From 2-12-FULL-41-17 sp964562855 (GTDB lineage: Bacteria > Patescibacteriota > Microgenomatia > Curtissbacterales > GWA2-41-24), in NCBI GenBank assembly GCA_964562855.1, contig CAZLVB010000001.1, forward strand, positions 1-64,000: DNA of 64,000 bases, read 5' to 3'. Under the pieces are notes generated by a model. That model was not told where the DNA came from, did no database searches, and saw nothing but the letters and a program-made list of their open reading frames with translations. How positions within the stretch are numbered: the first letter of the stretch is position 1; every line of letters starts with the position of its first letter. Position numbers and translations under genes: made by a program. Positions 25,308-34,690 of the stretch are shown here, one piece after another.

Positions 25308-26200
25308 TGATTAAAACTCCCTTTGCCTAAATTAAGCGTAACAAAGTCCAGGAATGCTTTTCTTTTGATTGGATCACCAAAGTTCTTTAAAATTTGTTTT
25401 GCGACTGCCAATTTAGTTTTTAATTTGGCGTACTTGATAGCAAAAAGCAATCTGTTTCTAGTGATGTAGTAATCCTGAAGTAAAGAACCGGATCCCCCTG
25501 CTGAACCTGCATTTTTATGCCAAATAATAGCTTGCGGCGCAAACATTATTGAAAGATTTGCTTTTTTTGCTCTGACACAAAAATCCATATCCTCAAGATA
25601 TAAAAAATATTTCTCGTCAAAATAGCCGATTTTTTCCCAAACTTTTCTTTTGACAAACATGCACGCACCGGTAGCGTAGTTTATTTCCTTACTCGTGGCA
25701 AATTGACCACGATCTACCTCATCCACGCCCACATGGATACCGATAATATTTTGCCAATCAATCTTGCCACCGGCATACCAGATAATTTTTCCAAGATCAG
25801 TTGTTTTATAACGGTTCTTATGAAACTCGAAGCCCTTTGCAAAGTAAATTTTAGGAGAAATAATATCTGCTTTTTTTGCTCCACTTAATAATTCAGTCAA
25901 AAGGTTTGAGTCAACAAGGGTATCGTTGTTTAGAATAAGTAAGTAGTCGGCACCTCTTTTTATCGCCTCTTTAATGCCGGCATTGTTGCCTCCACTATAG
26001 CCTAAATTTCTTTCGAGTGATATCAGATGAATGTCTTGTAACCTTGACAAAGCTTCAGCCGATCCATCGCCAGAACCATTATCCACGACGATAGTCTCGA
26101 TCTTGAAATTGCCGCTTTTGACTCTTCGCAAAGAATCTAAACAGGATAAGGTATTTTCAAGGCCTTGGTAATTTAAAATAATAATTGCTATTTTAGGCAT
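25304..26200 (-). CDS. GT2 glycosyltransferase, rhamnosyltransferase (WbbL)-like
   Basis: 298 residues. KIAIIILNYQGLENTLSCL, ETIVVDNGSGDGS, GYSGGNNAGIKEA and LLILNNDTLVD give the N-terminal GT-A fold and metal site. TGACMFVKRKVWEKIG and FLYLEDMDFCVRAKK are the catalytic half of the WbbL/RfbF type. This class often uses dTDP-rhamnose, and rfbA, rfbB and rfbD are in the window, so the pairing is plausible but not proven. It has an ATGA overlap with the downstream GT2, and its start abuts the GT39 stop at 26200. Confidence 0.87.
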   Translation of the reverse strand: MPKIAIIILNYQGLENTLSCLDSLRRVKSGNFKIETIVVDNGSGDGSAEALSRLQDIHLISLERNLGYSGGNNAGIKEAIKRGADYLLILNNDTLVDSNLLTELLSGAKKADIISPKIYFAKGFEFHKNRYKTTDLGKIIWYAGGKIDWQNIIGIHVGVDEVDRGQFATSKEINYATGACMFVKRKVWEKIGYFDEKYFLYLEDMDFCVRAKKANLSIMFAPQAIIWHKNAGSAGGSGSLLQDYYITRNRLLFAIKYAKLKTKLAVAKQILKNFGDPIKRKAFLDFVTLNLGKGSFNQ

Positions 26201-27696
26201 CAGGATTCCTTATCTGCTTTCGACAGTCTGTAAAGATGAATTCCGTTTTGTATAGACCACGTTTTTTCTATTTTAATAGGTTTAAAAACAGCCACTTCCC
26301 AAACGGTATAATTTTCAATCATTTGAGGTGTGTCTCTAGAAATTAAGTAAAGTATGTCAGATTCTGGATATTGCTCTACATCTAGAGGTTTTTTATTGTT
26401 TATATCCACTAAGTATCTATAAGGACGAGCTCTCGTATCTCCGTCTAGGGTTGCAGCAATATTAAATTTTTTGAAATCGTTTACATCATCAACAATAATC
26501 TTTGATGCTTTTTTAATACCAACCAAATTCCACCCTTTTGGCATTGTATAACCTTCAAGTCGATTGAGGTTCAAATTTAAAAGATTCTGCATGAGCATTT
26601 GAAATACCAATAACAAAATAAAGGCTTTAATGAGAAAATGGCCAAACAGACTATATATAGTTACTAGTGATATAGAAAAGATAAGAATTAGCGCTACATA
26701 AGAGGGTGAAAGATAATGCAAATTTACCCCCTGAGAATAAAATCCCAGTAAAAACAAATTTATAATTATTGTTATCACTAAAAATAAAACTACGTCTGTT
26801 TTCTCCCTATTTTTCAATAGATATACAATAACTCCTACAAGCATAATAAGAACTATTGGTAAAACATAATAACCGTTGATATGGAGAATTATATAAAATA
26901 AATTTTCTATTGAATCTTTAAGGTTTTGGAAAAAATTGTTGGTAGTTAAAAAATTTTGATTATTATTTAATTGTTTTAGAAATTCGTTGGTTATAAAAAA
27001 ACCATGGCGTATTTCAAACAAAATTTGGGGAGAAATCGCAACAAGGAAACCTAGAACTATTTTAAATAAATTAACAAACCTGTTCCGAAAGATTGTAAAG
27101 ACTATTATTGCGATTATTTGCGAAACTGCGATGTAATGGAGCTGAAAAAGAATCCCGGCGGAAAATCCGATTAAAAATATCGCCAAAAAACTCTTGGAAA
27201 TTTTTTTTATTAATAAGAAATAAAAAAATATACCAAGAGCCGAGAAGAAGGGAATCATGTGGGGGTTAGATGGAGCTCTAGATTGATCTATCAATAAGGG
27301 GTTAGATGCAAAAAGAAGACTGGCAATAATGGCTACAGGCTTAGCATAAAATTTGGTAGCTACTAAGTAAATTAACAGCAGAGTAAAAATCGAAAGGATA
27401 ACTGTTAAAATTGCAGGTCCTATCGGATCATAGTTGGTAAAAAATAATGAGGGAGCAATAATGTAATAATATGCCGGCCCAAGAAAAAGTTGGCCAATAT
27501 TATTGTAAGGACCAATTTTCGGACCAAGTAAGGTGAATTTCTGATCAACAATCATTCTTTTTACAATTAAAAAATCGTAACCTTGGTCACCCCCAAAGGT
27601 AGTTAGTGTTTCAAGTCGCCAAAACCTTATAAAAGCTGCGGCAATTATTATTAAAATAATCAGCCAGTGTGAAAAAACAAATTTCTTCAAATTCAC
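26200..27696 (-). CDS. GT39-type GT-C glycosyltransferase, GD.G.D subgroup
   Basis: Polytopic protein of 498 residues. The acidic loop motif is GGDQGYDFLIVKRM (35-48), followed by LLGPKIGPYN and FLGPAYYYIIAPS. This subgroup, also seen at 47657 (GDEGRD...FLGP...YLGPIYYW) and more loosely at 44500, is distinct from the WDE array. About eleven hydrophobic segments and a soluble C-terminus are visible. The start is GTG with TATAAT 7 bases upstream, part of a half-copy of the palindromic repeat; a leaderless mRNA is likely. Confidence 0.84.
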   Translation of the reverse strand: MNLKKFVFSHWLIILIIIAAAFIRFWRLETLTTFGGDQGYDFLIVKRMIVDQKFTLLGPKIGPYNNIGQLFLGPAYYYIIAPSLFFTNYDPIGPAILTVILSIFTLLLIYLVATKFYAKPVAIIASLLFASNPLLIDQSRAPSNPHMIPFFSALGIFFYFLLIKKISKSFLAIFLIGFSAGILFQLHYIAVSQIIAIIVFTIFRNRFVNLFKIVLGFLVAISPQILFEIRHGFFITNEFLKQLNNNQNFLTTNNFFQNLKDSIENLFYIILHINGYYVLPIVLIMLVGVIVYLLKNREKTDVVLFLVITIIINLFLLGFYSQGVNLHYLSPSYVALILIFSISLVTIYSLFGHFLIKAFILLLVFQMLMQNLLNLNLNRLEGYTMPKGWNLVGIKKASKIIVDDVNDFKKFNIAATLDGDTRARPYRYLVDINNKKPLDVEQYPESDILYLISRDTPQMIENYTVWEVAVFKPIKIEKTWSIQNGIHLYRLSKADKES

Positions 27697-27703
27697 TTGT
27701 AAA

Positions 27704-27718
27704 ATTATATATCAGCAG
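27704..27718 (-). promoter_or_regulatory. -10 box at the edge of a palindrome half-copy
   Basis: Minus strand CTGCTGATATATAAT, with TATAAT at 27709-27704, 7 bases from the GTG of the GT39 gene. CTGCTGATATA matches the arm and its flank in the palindromic repeats at 1845-1910 and 46642-46698. Only one arm is present here. Confidence 0.5.
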
Positions 27719-27746
27719 TATCTAACGAAGCGAGGTGAAGCTGAGC

Positions 27747-28649
27747 TTAGAGTCTCCTTCTTAATTTATAATAAACTTTCTTGGCAGGATTTTCCTCAAT
27801 CAAAGTCTGATAAATCCAGAATCTTATATCTTTCGCAGCACGAGAAAATTCTTTTAGTGTATGTTTAAGAAAATTATCCGGTGTTAGATCCTTAAAATTT
27901 TCTTTTCTTTCCCAAACTTTAGCAAAAAAAACCAACATATAAAAAGACTGAAAAAGTGAAAGGACCAACCCGTGGAGACCGTCTTTATACCCCTTCTGGA
28001 AGAAAAAAGTCTTAACAAAATCGTTTATCGGCCAGCGAATTGCATCGTACCAGGCGATATTTTTTTCCTCTCTTAAAAAATTTTCTGTTTCTGATTCTGT
28101 ATAAGTTTTATCAAGTTTTTGGATAAACTGGGAAACTGTTTCGTAATTGTGATGGATCATGGGACTCTCAAGCTGGCCGACATTTCCAGAAACTTCAAGT
28201 TTTTCGTGAACATGCTTTAGCGGAAACTTTCCTTTGCCTTTTTTGAACAGGCGCAAGTTTAGATCGGGCCACCAGATAGAGTTTTTAATCCATTTGCCAA
28301 AGATAATGTTCTTGCGAGGAATTTCGTATCCCGAGAAATGTCTATCGTTGATTTTAGATCTAATTTCGCCAGTTAATTTGGGTGTTAATCTCTCGTCCGC
28401 ATCTAATGATAGAATCCAGTCACCAGCAGCTTTTTCAAAACCGAAGTTTTTATTTTTGTTGAGCATCACAGGGTCATTTTCTCTTACAAAAATCTTTGAC
28501 GTGTACTTTCTTGCAATCTCTACGGTTTTATCGATTGAGGAATTGTCGATAAATATTATTTCGTCTGCAAGGTCCTTTACGCTTTTAAGACAATCTTCAA
28601 TTTTTTTTCCCTCGTTAAATGCAGAAATAACCACACTAATTTTGCTCAT
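27747..28649 (-). CDS. GT2 glycosyltransferase, WaaE/KdtX-like
   Basis: 300-residue GT-A enzyme. KISVVISAFNEGKKIEDCL, IIFIDNSSIDKT and SLDADERLTPKL are in order, followed by IWWPDLNLRLFKKGKGKFP and VHEKLEVSG, diagnostic of the WaaE/KdtX type. The C-terminus is about 45 residues longer than the sister proteins at 2090 and 24537 and ends basic (KKVYYKLRRRL), probably lying on the inner membrane face. An ATGA overlap joins it to the flippase gene, suggesting that its product is exported by that flippase. Confidence 0.87.
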   Translation of the reverse strand: MSKISVVISAFNEGKKIEDCLKSVKDLADEIIFIDNSSIDKTVEIARKYTSKIFVRENDPVMLNKNKNFGFEKAAGDWILSLDADERLTPKLTGEIRSKINDRHFSGYEIPRKNIIFGKWIKNSIWWPDLNLRLFKKGKGKFPLKHVHEKLEVSGNVGQLESPMIHHNYETVSQFIQKLDKTYTESETENFLREEKNIAWYDAIRWPINDFVKTFFFQKGYKDGLHGLVLSLFQSFYMLVFFAKVWERKENFKDLTPDNFLKHTLKEFSRAAKDIRFWIYQTLIEENPAKKVYYKLRRRL

Positions 28650-30121
28650 CTATTCTTAAAAACAATTGAGTCAATAATAATTTTAGCATCTTCCAGTAGA
28701 TGTCTTTTAAAAATAGCCAACGAAAGTGCTAAATAAATTATTATCCCAAGAAGTATTACGAAAACCAAACTTATAATGTTTTGCGCCAGATTTTGCTGAA
28801 CGGTGTGTACAATTAAAAACATAGCGACCGACGTTAGAAGAGGCCCAAAAATACTCCTTCCTACAGATATGGGGATTTCCTTTTTAACAAGATAGATTGT
28901 AACAAGTGAGGTTGATGCAACAACTGCGGAAGCAATACCTACCCCAATAAAGCCGAATCTTAAAACCAAAGGTATTGTCAGAATCCATGTCGAGGTCGTC
29001 CAAAACATCATTAGCTTTAAAACTATTTTAGGCCGGCCGGTGGCAAAAAGGACATTGGTAAAAGTCGTGGAGATTGCTGAAAAAATACTATTGACTGCAA
29101 ATAGGTAAAGCAGGGGCAAGGCAGGTTCCCATTTTTGATATCTGGGAATTACTTCGATCAACTTTGGAGCAATTGCAATCACCCCAAAGACAGAGGGATA
29201 GACAAGATACGTAACAAAAAATAATGATTTCTCGATTGCCTTACCCAAAGCTTGCTTATGCTCCTGTAGTCTTGAATAAGCAGGAAAGGTAACCCTGTTG
29301 ACACTGTCCATAAAAAACCTCAGCGGTAAAAAGGCGAATTTCTGCGACCAACCGATGTAACCAATCTGGCTAAAAGTAAGGATCTTTCCCAAAATTACAA
29401 TCAAAAGGTCATCTTTTAAGAGGGCAAGAATACTATTGAGTTGAAATGGGATCCCAAAGGAAGTAAGTTTTTTTGCTATATTTTTTTCGAAACTTAAAGC
29501 CGGTTTCCAGGGAGCAAGAATGTAAATTACGGTTAAACCAGCAACGCCTCTTATTAGAACAGCCCAGGTAAAACTTGATATACCAAATCCAGAAATAGCC
29601 AAGAAAACTGCTGTTGTATAAAAAACAATGTTTTCGGCAATCTGGGGGATAACAAGTTTCGTAAAGTTTAATTTTCTTTCGAGGATAATGGAGGGGATAG
29701 TTTTTAAAGAAGATAGCAAAAGAGAAAAAATCAGGATCCTTATAAGCCATAATCCTTGATTATCAAGATTGTAAAAATCGGCTATTGTTTTTGAAAAAAT
29801 AAAACCCAAGAAAACGAGAGTGAGAACAATAGTTTGCTGAATAGTAAAGGTGGTTGATAAATCTTTTTGATTTAAATCTTCTTTTTTTTGGATAAGAGCG
29901 GCGGCTAGTCCTACGTCCGAAAAATATACGAATATATTAATTAGGGCTGAAACAAAAACGTAAATTCCGTAAGTTGGTTCATCCAAAATAATTGTAAGAA
30001 TGAAAACCGCCGCATAGGTAAAGATTTGAATAAAAAGGGTTCTTAGTGTAAAGGTAATTACGCCAGAGATTGCCTTTTTCTTAATAAGCTGAATGTCTAA
30101 TTGGTCTTGAGTGTCTGCCAT
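28646..30121 (-). CDS. Oligosaccharide flippase (Wzx-like)
   Basis: 491-residue polytopic protein of the polysaccharide-export MOP superfamily (Polysacc_synt type). The N-terminus KKKAISGVITFTLRTLFIQIFTY followed by ILDEPTYGIYVFVSALINI is typical, as is the interior WAVLIRGVAGL and the long helix-rich body with about 12-14 hydrophobic segments. It would move a finished lipid-linked glycan to the outer face. The only flippase in the window, it lies in the middle of the transferase region. It overlaps the PTPS-related gene upstream by 25 bases. Confidence 0.88.
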   Translation of the reverse strand: MADTQDQLDIQLIKKKAISGVITFTLRTLFIQIFTYAAVFILTIILDEPTYGIYVFVSALINIFVYFSDVGLAAALIQKKEDLNQKDLSTTFTIQQTIVLTLVFLGFIFSKTIADFYNLDNQGLWLIRILIFSLLLSSLKTIPSIILERKLNFTKLVIPQIAENIVFYTTAVFLAISGFGISSFTWAVLIRGVAGLTVIYILAPWKPALSFEKNIAKKLTSFGIPFQLNSILALLKDDLLIVILGKILTFSQIGYIGWSQKFAFLPLRFFMDSVNRVTFPAYSRLQEHKQALGKAIEKSLFFVTYLVYPSVFGVIAIAPKLIEVIPRYQKWEPALPLLYLFAVNSIFSAISTTFTNVLFATGRPKIVLKLMMFWTTSTWILTIPLVLRFGFIGVGIASAVVASTSLVTIYLVKKEIPISVGRSIFGPLLTSVAMFLIVHTVQQNLAQNIISLVFVILLGIIIYLALSLAIFKRHLLEDAKIIIDSIVFKNR

Positions 30122-31839
30122 TTTTTAAAAACAAATATTGATAGTACTGATATCGACAACAAAGAAATCAAATTACCAAGTGTCCTTATAAGCGTGTTAT
30201 TAAATTCTAACGAAATTACGTGAATTCCTTTGGGAACTTCAAAAGTTATTAATTTCAATCGATTGTTATCGTCTATTTTTATTCTCTTCCCATCAACCGC
30301 TGCCCCCCAGCCGGGAAAATTGAATATGTTCGCTTTGACTTGAGCATCGGTTTCGGCTATGGCTGTAAATTCAACACTTGAGGGTGTCTCCTTCAGGTTC
30401 TCTACTGTAGCTTTTCCGTTTATAACTTCTATTTTTTCCTCTGGAGTATCGTCTTTTGTAATTTTAACTATATTAGTCCCTAATTCACTTTTTGTAAGTT
30501 CTGCTCCTTTGGGCAGGTACTCAAAAGAAGATGATGAAACATACCAATTGATTGTTTCAGGAGAAGTTGCAGATTCATCAGTCAGATCTAATCTATACGA
30601 CTGGGGCTTAAAAAGTTTTAAATTTACTATTAACAAAATCAAAACTAATATCAGGAATCCGTAAAATCGCAATATGGGTAATCTTAGAAATTCTAAAAAG
30701 GTTCCGGCTAAGAATGAGCTAAAAAGCGCTGTAAATATCAAGAATCTCCAGGGAAACTGTAAGTACTGAAGAGGTGATATTAAATCCCAAATTGCTTTCG
30801 AATAGAAAGTTGTCATGAAAGCAGAGAAGAGAAAAAGCAGAAAGAAGACGGTTGGCAGTTTAGAGTTGACGGTTGGCAGTTTAGAGATGCCTTTATTTTT
30901 TAAAAAAATGACAAGAGATAAAAGCACTGCAGCAACTGATACTAATACATGGAGTTTCCCAATCTTGAAAGAGATTCCATCTGCAAGACCTGCGGCTGAC
31001 CCTCCAAAGCCCCACATCCAATTCCATAATTGCTGTGGATAGACGAAATGAATTTTGTAATTAGCTAGATTAACCAAAAGCAGGTCATCAACGATTGTAA
31101 ATTTTTTCTCGAAAAGTGCCGGTAGCCAAAAAAACGCAGAGAGGCCGAATGAGTAAACAATTGACAATAAACAATTGACAGCTAACGGTTTTTTCTCTGG
31201 AGATCTCCAAATCAGAAACAAAAGATAAAAGGGCAAAATGAACATGAAGGGAAGAAAAATAAGATTGTGGGTAATCATCAAAAACGCCAGAAAGAGTGAA
31301 GATAAAACCAGATAGATACTTTTGTTGGTTGCCGCCAGTTTGTAGAATGACCAAAGAATCAAAGGCAGCCAGACAAAAGAAAAACTTTCAGCAAGAGCCC
31401 CTCTTACATAAATATCTAGAGCCCGATATGGAACTGCCATATAAAATACAGCGCTTGAAAGTGATGGCAGTCTGCCAAAAAATTCTTTGGAGAATATGTA
31501 CATCGCTATGCCTGAAGCAAAAATAGATAAGAAAAATACAATTTTTACACTGTTGATAAGCCCGAACCCAACGTTGTGAAAAATATCACCCAAGGCATAA
31601 ACCAAAGGCGGATAGAAAACGAATAGTGGATACCCAAACCCAAAACCCAATCCGTCTACCCATCTTACCGGAAACTGGCCGGATTTTAATGCTTTGTCAA
31701 AAACAAACAATCGGGCTATCTGTTGATCGTCGTGAATAACAAAAAGACCCGGTTTAAAAAGAGGTAGGGACAAAATTATGGACACTAGAAAAATCAAAAT
31801 CAGAATTACTAAATTATTTCTCATTTGGGACAAAAACAT
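30097..31839 (-). CDS. PTPS-related polytopic membrane protein
   Basis: 580 residues, paralogous to the proteins at 14709 and 37713. IHDDQQIARLFVFDKAL and GQFPVRWVDGLGFGFGYPLF near the N-terminus match the SHDG..H...Y..ALSDGQFP.RF pattern of the others. The C-terminal module has FNFPGWGAAVDGKRI and PKGIHVISLEFN before the last helix. A 21-base in-frame direct repeat gives SKLPTV twice near residue 320. Translation may start at 31839 or at a second ATG five codons later. The function is unknown and is presumed to be GT-C-like. Confidence 0.68.
   Translation of the reverse strand: MFLSQMRNNLVILILIFLVSIILSLPLFKPGLFVIHDDQQIARLFVFDKALKSGQFPVRWVDGLGFGFGYPLFVFYPPLVYALGDIFHNVGFGLINSVKIVFFLSIFASGIAMYIFSKEFFGRLPSLSSAVFYMAVPYRALDIYVRGALAESFSFVWLPLILWSFYKLAATNKSIYLVLSSLFLAFLMITHNLIFLPFMFILPFYLLFLIWRSPEKKPLAVNCLLSIVYSFGLSAFFWLPALFEKKFTIVDDLLLVNLANYKIHFVYPQQLWNWMWGFGGSAAGLADGISFKIGKLHVLVSVAAVLLSLVIFLKNKGISKLPTVNSKLPTVFFLLFLFSAFMTTFYSKAIWDLISPLQYLQFPWRFLIFTALFSSFLAGTFLEFLRLPILRFYGFLILVLILLIVNLKLFKPQSYRLDLTDESATSPETINWYVSSSSFEYLPKGAELTKSELGTNIVKITKDDTPEEKIEVINGKATVENLKETPSSVEFTAIAETDAQVKANIFNFPGWGAAVDGKRIKIDDNNRLKLITFEVPKGIHVISLEFNNTLIRTLGNLISLLSISVLSIFVFKKWQTLKTN
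30847..30886. repeat. In-frame direct repeat, 21-base period
   Basis: gacggttggcagtttagag occurs at 30847-30865 and 30868-30886. It lies inside the PTPS-related gene, in a loop between hydrophobic segments, and adds seven residues without breaking the frame. A second small direct repeat (aaacaattgaca twice, near 31155-31180) lies in the same gene. Confidence 0.8.
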
Positions 31840-33247
31840 AAACCGGGAGATTAAACCCTTTCTGAAAATCTCTAATCAATTCATACTTATTATAGTAGAT
31901 AAAAAGAGTAGAATCATCGTAAATAGCTCTTGCGAAATCATGGCCGGAAAGAGCCTGTTTTTCCCAGTGACTATTAAGAGAGTATAAAATTGTCGAATTC
32001 GACCTTGGTTTTGAGAAGCTCTTTTTTAGATTAGCGTTCGCATCGAATGCAGTCTTTTGTGCACCAATCATCCATGAATTCGATCTGTAAAACGAAACTG
32101 TTGTATGGGAGGTAATTACCCAGATTAATAAAATAGGCACAAATAGAATCGTCACCCGACTAGTAATAACGAGATAGGCTATTAAAAAATAAACACCTAC
32201 GGACGCTAGCGTTAAGTACATTGTGAAAGTATGGTTGGGTAAAACGAGTACTGGCAAAATGCCGACAAAAAACCAGAAGATAGAAAATATCAATATGCGA
32301 ATATTAAGAAGCAATCTCTGCTTAAAAATAAAGACTAGGGGAACGACTACTCCTAAGGCTAAAATCCAGAGAGTGCCTATAAAACTCTTGGCTGTGAGCC
32401 ACCAATAATCAAGTAAAAATTTGTTATTAAAAAAGATCAAGTTATCAATTATCTGCTTTTTAAACTCTTCAGGAATATTGAATGACCAGAGTATATACCA
32501 GAAAAATGCTTTTGCCGACTCGAAATTTAACACAACTTTATATTCCAAAATATTTGGTACTTTAATTAGAAGTAATCTTAAAAGCAGGTAAGTAATCGTG
32601 ATTAAAATGAATGGTAGAAATTTTACTAATGATCTTATAAGAGTATGTTTTTTTACGAAGAAGTAGTAAAAACCAATGATTACCGGCCAGGTTACTGAGA
32701 ATTCGTAAGAACCGATAGTTATTAGAAAACTGCCAATAGTTAGTAAATAATATCTTTTTGCTCCGGTTTCCTCGTGTTTCAAAAAAAGTAAGGCAGTTGA
32801 AAGCCAAAAGAATGTTCCAATAATATTGTATGCTGCTGCAATCCATGTGATCGACATGAAGTGAATCGAGGAGGTGAGCCAAAGTGAACCTGCAAAAAGA
32901 CCAATTCGATCATCCGAAGTAACTTTGTTTACCACTTTTACAATTAAAAAAAATGTCAAAAAGAACAATAGAAAAGTAATTAATCTATATCCAACGGGGT
33001 TTAATCCGAATATTGAGTATGAGATAAAAAAATAATTTTGGAGACTAACTGGCCTGTATGCAATTATATCGCTTCTGAATTTAAAAAAACTTAAATATTC
33101 TGAAAGATTGCTTGCCTTAGAGATATTAATCTCAAAAAAATCATCCTGAAAGAAATAATAATCAAGACTTTGTCGGTAAAGTAAAAAAGCAATTGCGAAA
33201 AAAATGAGTATTATAGAAAAAAATTTAAGCCTAGTTGAAGATATCAT
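31814..33247 (-). CDS. GT-C-like polytopic membrane protein (FQDD type)
   Basis: 477 residues with about eleven hydrophobic segments. The first outer loop has YYFFQDDFFEI (about 30-40) and later IAYRPVSLQNYFF and FGLNPVGYRL. The acidic pair plus RP.S pattern recalls TMTC-type and other GT-C proteins, but I do not recognise a precise family. The gene immediately upstream (33248) is a close relative with YYFFQDDWFVL and IYWRPLSMPIFF, so the two arose by tandem duplication. A role in outer-face sugar transfer is inferred from fold and context. Confidence 0.65.
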   Translation of the reverse strand: MISSTRLKFFSIILIFFAIAFLLYRQSLDYYFFQDDFFEINISKASNLSEYLSFFKFRSDIIAYRPVSLQNYFFISYSIFGLNPVGYRLITFLLFFLTFFLIVKVVNKVTSDDRIGLFAGSLWLTSSIHFMSITWIAAAYNIIGTFFWLSTALLFLKHEETGAKRYYLLTIGSFLITIGSYEFSVTWPVIIGFYYFFVKKHTLIRSLVKFLPFILITITYLLLRLLLIKVPNILEYKVVLNFESAKAFFWYILWSFNIPEEFKKQIIDNLIFFNNKFLLDYWWLTAKSFIGTLWILALGVVVPLVFIFKQRLLLNIRILIFSIFWFFVGILPVLVLPNHTFTMYLTLASVGVYFLIAYLVITSRVTILFVPILLIWVITSHTTVSFYRSNSWMIGAQKTAFDANANLKKSFSKPRSNSTILYSLNSHWEKQALSGHDFARAIYDDSTLFIYYNKYELIRDFQKGFNLPVYVFVPNEK

Positions 33248-34690
33248 CTAATATTTTAACGTTGGGGAAATCTCATAAAATTGGGACTGCTTTGGCAAGT
33301 CTACTCTTTCAAGAAAATTTGCGTAAAAACTTTTTAGACTAGAATCATTATAAATTACTTGCATTGCATCATTGTAATTTAACGTCTGCCTAACTGTGCT
33401 TATATCCTTCAGTGAAAATTTATGCCGGACATTGAAATCAAGATCGCCAGGCCTGAAAAGGAAGACTGCTCCGCCTTGGGGATTTGTTACGGTCTTTTTA
33501 GTAAAGTCAACGTAGGCTTTTGAAATCGCCTGCTCGTTCCTCACCCAATGAGTAGCCCGTGTAAATCTAAAATTGTAAAAGGCTACCCATATCCATAAAA
33601 CCAAAAGAGCAAACAGATAAAGATGTGGCGCCTTTTTTATCGATTGTAAAATTATTAATATTAATCCGATGCCCGCAAAACCAAGATATATCGGGTAAGA
33701 ATGATTTACTAAAGGCAAAACAGGAGCAAGACCTAATACCAAGAAAACACAACACCATGAATAGAATTTGATATTGCCATTTAAGGTTTTGAGAAATAGT
33801 TTTAATAAAACGAGAAAAAGAAGAGAAACCCCAAGTGAAATTTGCCAGAATTGGGTTATGACTTTAATCGACTGGGCAAGCTGGCTGGGAAAAATTAAAG
33901 ATTTAAAGCTTTCGGGGAAACCTAACGCCCAAAAAATGTACCAAAAGAGATTATTCACTATTTGAAAATTTATACTCAAAGCATAATCCCCTTTTGCCGG
34001 TATAGGGAACATCAAAAATCTCAAAATTAGGTAAAAAATATCGATCAATAAAAATGGTAAAAGATACTTAAAAAACTTCATTTTCCCGTTAATTGCAAGA
34101 TACACAAACATTATCAGGGGCAAAACTAGGGTTAATTCCGAAGAAGCCATTGCAAGAGCAAAAAAAATAAGACTTACCCAAAAATTAGAAATTTTTTTAT
34201 ATTTCAGTAGTCTCAGAAGAAAAATCAGAGATAATACCTGAAAAAGAGGCCCGATAATATAAGAGGTTGTCGACAGCCAACTTAAGCTAACGAAATGAAC
34301 GGGCCAGGTTGCATAAAGAAAAGCACCTATAATTGCTAGCCTGCGGTTTAGAGTAAGCAATGAAAATAGATGGTAGACTGCAACAATGAGAAGTAGAAAT
34401 ATTAAAAAAGAAGTAAGATGGAATCCTTGCGGGTTGAGCCCAAACAACAAATAGTTAAATTTAAAAAAAATGGGCATGGAAAGCGGCCGCCAGTAAATAA
34501 TGTCTGTTCTAAACTCAAAAAAAGAAGCAAGACTCCCCGTCCTTATCCAATTTAGAACAAACCAGTCGTCCTGAAAAAAATAGTAATTGAGACTTTGATA
34601 AAAGAAGAAAAAGCTAATGGAACAAATGGATAACAAAAAAATCTGTACTTTTAGATTCCTTAGAAATTTAATTGCTCTTTGGGAACCCAT
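33248..34690 (-). CDS. GT-C-like polytopic membrane protein (FQDD type), paralogue
   Basis: The ATG at 34690 gives 480 residues, matching the 477 of its downstream paralogue. An ATG at 34750 would overlap the upstream GT2 by 83 bases. YYFFQDDWFVLNW, IYWRPLSMPIFF and FGLNPQGFHLTSF are the shared blocks. About eleven hydrophobic segments and a soluble tail are visible. It abuts its paralogue with no gap. Function is by analogy only. Confidence 0.63.
   Translation of the reverse strand: MGSQRAIKFLRNLKVQIFLLSICSISFFFFYQSLNYYFFQDDWFVLNWIRTGSLASFFEFRTDIIYWRPLSMPIFFKFNYLLFGLNPQGFHLTSFLIFLLLIVAVYHLFSLLTLNRRLAIIGAFLYATWPVHFVSLSWLSTTSYIIGPLFQVLSLIFLLRLLKYKKISNFWVSLIFFALAMASSELTLVLPLIMFVYLAINGKMKFFKYLLPFLLIDIFYLILRFLMFPIPAKGDYALSINFQIVNNLFWYIFWALGFPESFKSLIFPSQLAQSIKVITQFWQISLGVSLLFLVLLKLFLKTLNGNIKFYSWCCVFLVLGLAPVLPLVNHSYPIYLGFAGIGLILIILQSIKKAPHLYLFALLVLWIWVAFYNFRFTRATHWVRNEQAISKAYVDFTKKTVTNPQGGAVFLFRPGDLDFNVRHKFSLKDISTVRQTLNYNDAMQVIYNDSSLKSFYANFLERVDLPKQSQFYEISPTLKY

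Noticed and set aside
28234..28659. 141-residue plus-strand ORF opposite a GT2
   Set aside because: Shadow of the WaaE-like gene; hydrophobic but without start signals or family features.
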